A DNA stretch of 64,000 bases, taken from the NCBI GenBank assembly GCA_001970955.1, contig MPUH01000046.1, positions 62,001 to 126,000 of the forward strand. Reading direction: 5' to 3'. The notes under the pieces are model-generated. The model was not told the DNA's origin. It saw only the letters and a program-made list of their open reading frames with translations, and did not search any database. The stretch's first letter is position 1, and the number at the start of each line of letters is the position of its first letter. The translations under genes were made by a program, and so were the position numbers. Of the stretch, positions 63,377 through 64,000 are shown in pieces. This DNA is from Stentor coeruleus (Eukaryota > Ciliophora > Heterotrichea > Heterotrichida > Stentoridae).

Positions 63377-64000
63377 TTTTTTAAACCTCTTGATGATAGG
63401 AAACTTTTGTTGTAGGGTTTTTTGATAGACTTAGTTTTATGTATTGAAGTATTTGTAAAGTTTAAGTTTAGGGTTTAATGGATTTTTTGGGAATTAGGAA
63501 AGTGTTATTTTAGGCGCTATAAATTTTTGTAAAAGAATATTTAGGTTTAGGTTTAGATGAGAGAGGATATTGAGATTTATTTTATTATTTAGTTATACTT
63601 TTGAAATAGTCATTGATTGAAATGATTCGCGGTTTTATTCATTTTGTGATTTTATCATTCGGTTATTTTTCATGATGGTAAGAAATTTGGCATGAGATAA
63701 AAGAATTGAAATGATTATTGTTGAGATTATGGGATCGGTTTGAAGGAATAGATGTTGTGGTGGAAGATGATTATGAAAAGTTATGGGTACTTTGGCATAA
63801 AATGTTTTGGTACTGAAGTAGGATAATTTGATGATGATGATGATTTTGGTTTTGCTGCTTGTGATGTGGAGTTATAGATATTAAAAGTCTAGATGAGGAT
63901 GTATTTAAAAAAATATATGGGAATTATTTTAATATATAAAAAATTTTTGAGATTTTATTTATGAAATTGACGAAATTGTGAATAGCATGATGATTTTGTG
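63377..64000. other. 5' flank of the LOTUS gene to window end, no gene seen
   Basis: G-rich and C-poor, as expected for the upstream side of a minus-strand gene. A short GAT-rich tract lies near 63830. No open frame of note. Confidence 0.6.

Noticed and set aside
1-64000. tRNA, rRNA and CRISPR signals
   Set aside because: I looked for T-loop GGTTCGA-type boxes with matching acceptor stems and for regular spacer repeats and found none; hits to TTCGAA lie in genes or lack partners.
1-64000. Retroelement, Polinton or other virus-like copies
   Set aside because: No reverse transcriptase, integrase, capsid or long terminal repeat was recognised in any frame or spacer.

Overview
The window looks like macronuclear DNA of a heterotrich ciliate close to Stentor. 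It is very AT-rich and dense with intron-poor genes. All three standard stop codons are used; TGA ends two genes (stops at 9502-9504 and, on the minus strand, 11370-11372). The guanylyl cyclase carries the P4-ATPase-like half known from ciliates and apicomplexans. The clearest diagnostic is a single 15-nt intron (51094-51108) that splits a rhomboid protease gene; 15-16-nt introns with the standard code are a Stentor trait. Species identity is inferred.

Layout. 1-4748: 3' part of a P4-ATPase/guanylyl cyclase. 5095-9504: three tandem paralogues that join an arginine-type ADP-ribosyltransferase fold to a CheY-receiver-like domain; this is the best candidate here for an undescribed system. 9879-20576: a MORN/IQ protein, a small basic protein, a PAS-like protein, a large F-box/LRR protein, a seven-helix membrane protein and an RPxSA-motif protein. 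21469-26660: a membrane cyclic-nucleotide phosphodiesterase, an outer-dynein-arm-docking-like coiled coil and a VDAC porin. 27187-36440: a Kelch/zinc-finger protein, a TPR protein, an ionotropic glutamate-receptor-like channel and a FIT-family protein. 37918-45488: one giant surface-protein gene (Notch-type LNR repeats, beta-helix, Cys-rich stalk, multi-helix C-terminus), broken on paper by a tiny intron, a 54-bp insert and two assembly joins. 46437-63376: RanBP2 zinc fingers, RING-like, coiled coil, rhomboid, DENN, two small membrane proteins, RING-H2 E3, MPPED-type phosphoesterase and a B-box/NYN/LOTUS RNA-regulation protein.

No operons are expected; genes sit on both strands about 100-1500 bp apart. 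The cyclase and the phosphodiesterase would make and destroy cyclic nucleotide, and ion channel, 7TM, PAS, DENN and FIT products suggest ordinary signalling and membrane functions. No tRNA, rRNA, CRISPR or intact mobile element was recognised.

Non-coding structure. Flanks of genes show a strong orientation-dependent G/C skew: on the coding strand the 5' flank is nearly G-free and the 3' flank nearly C-free. Six single-N joins each have the same 37-190 bp on both sides and are best read as unmerged contig overlaps. One of them exposes a 50-bp presence/absence difference between direct repeats, which resembles the 54-bp insert in the giant gene. A small dispersed element occurs three times (20.7, 36.8 and 47.4 kb), always in the long intergenic stretches that do not follow the skew rule.
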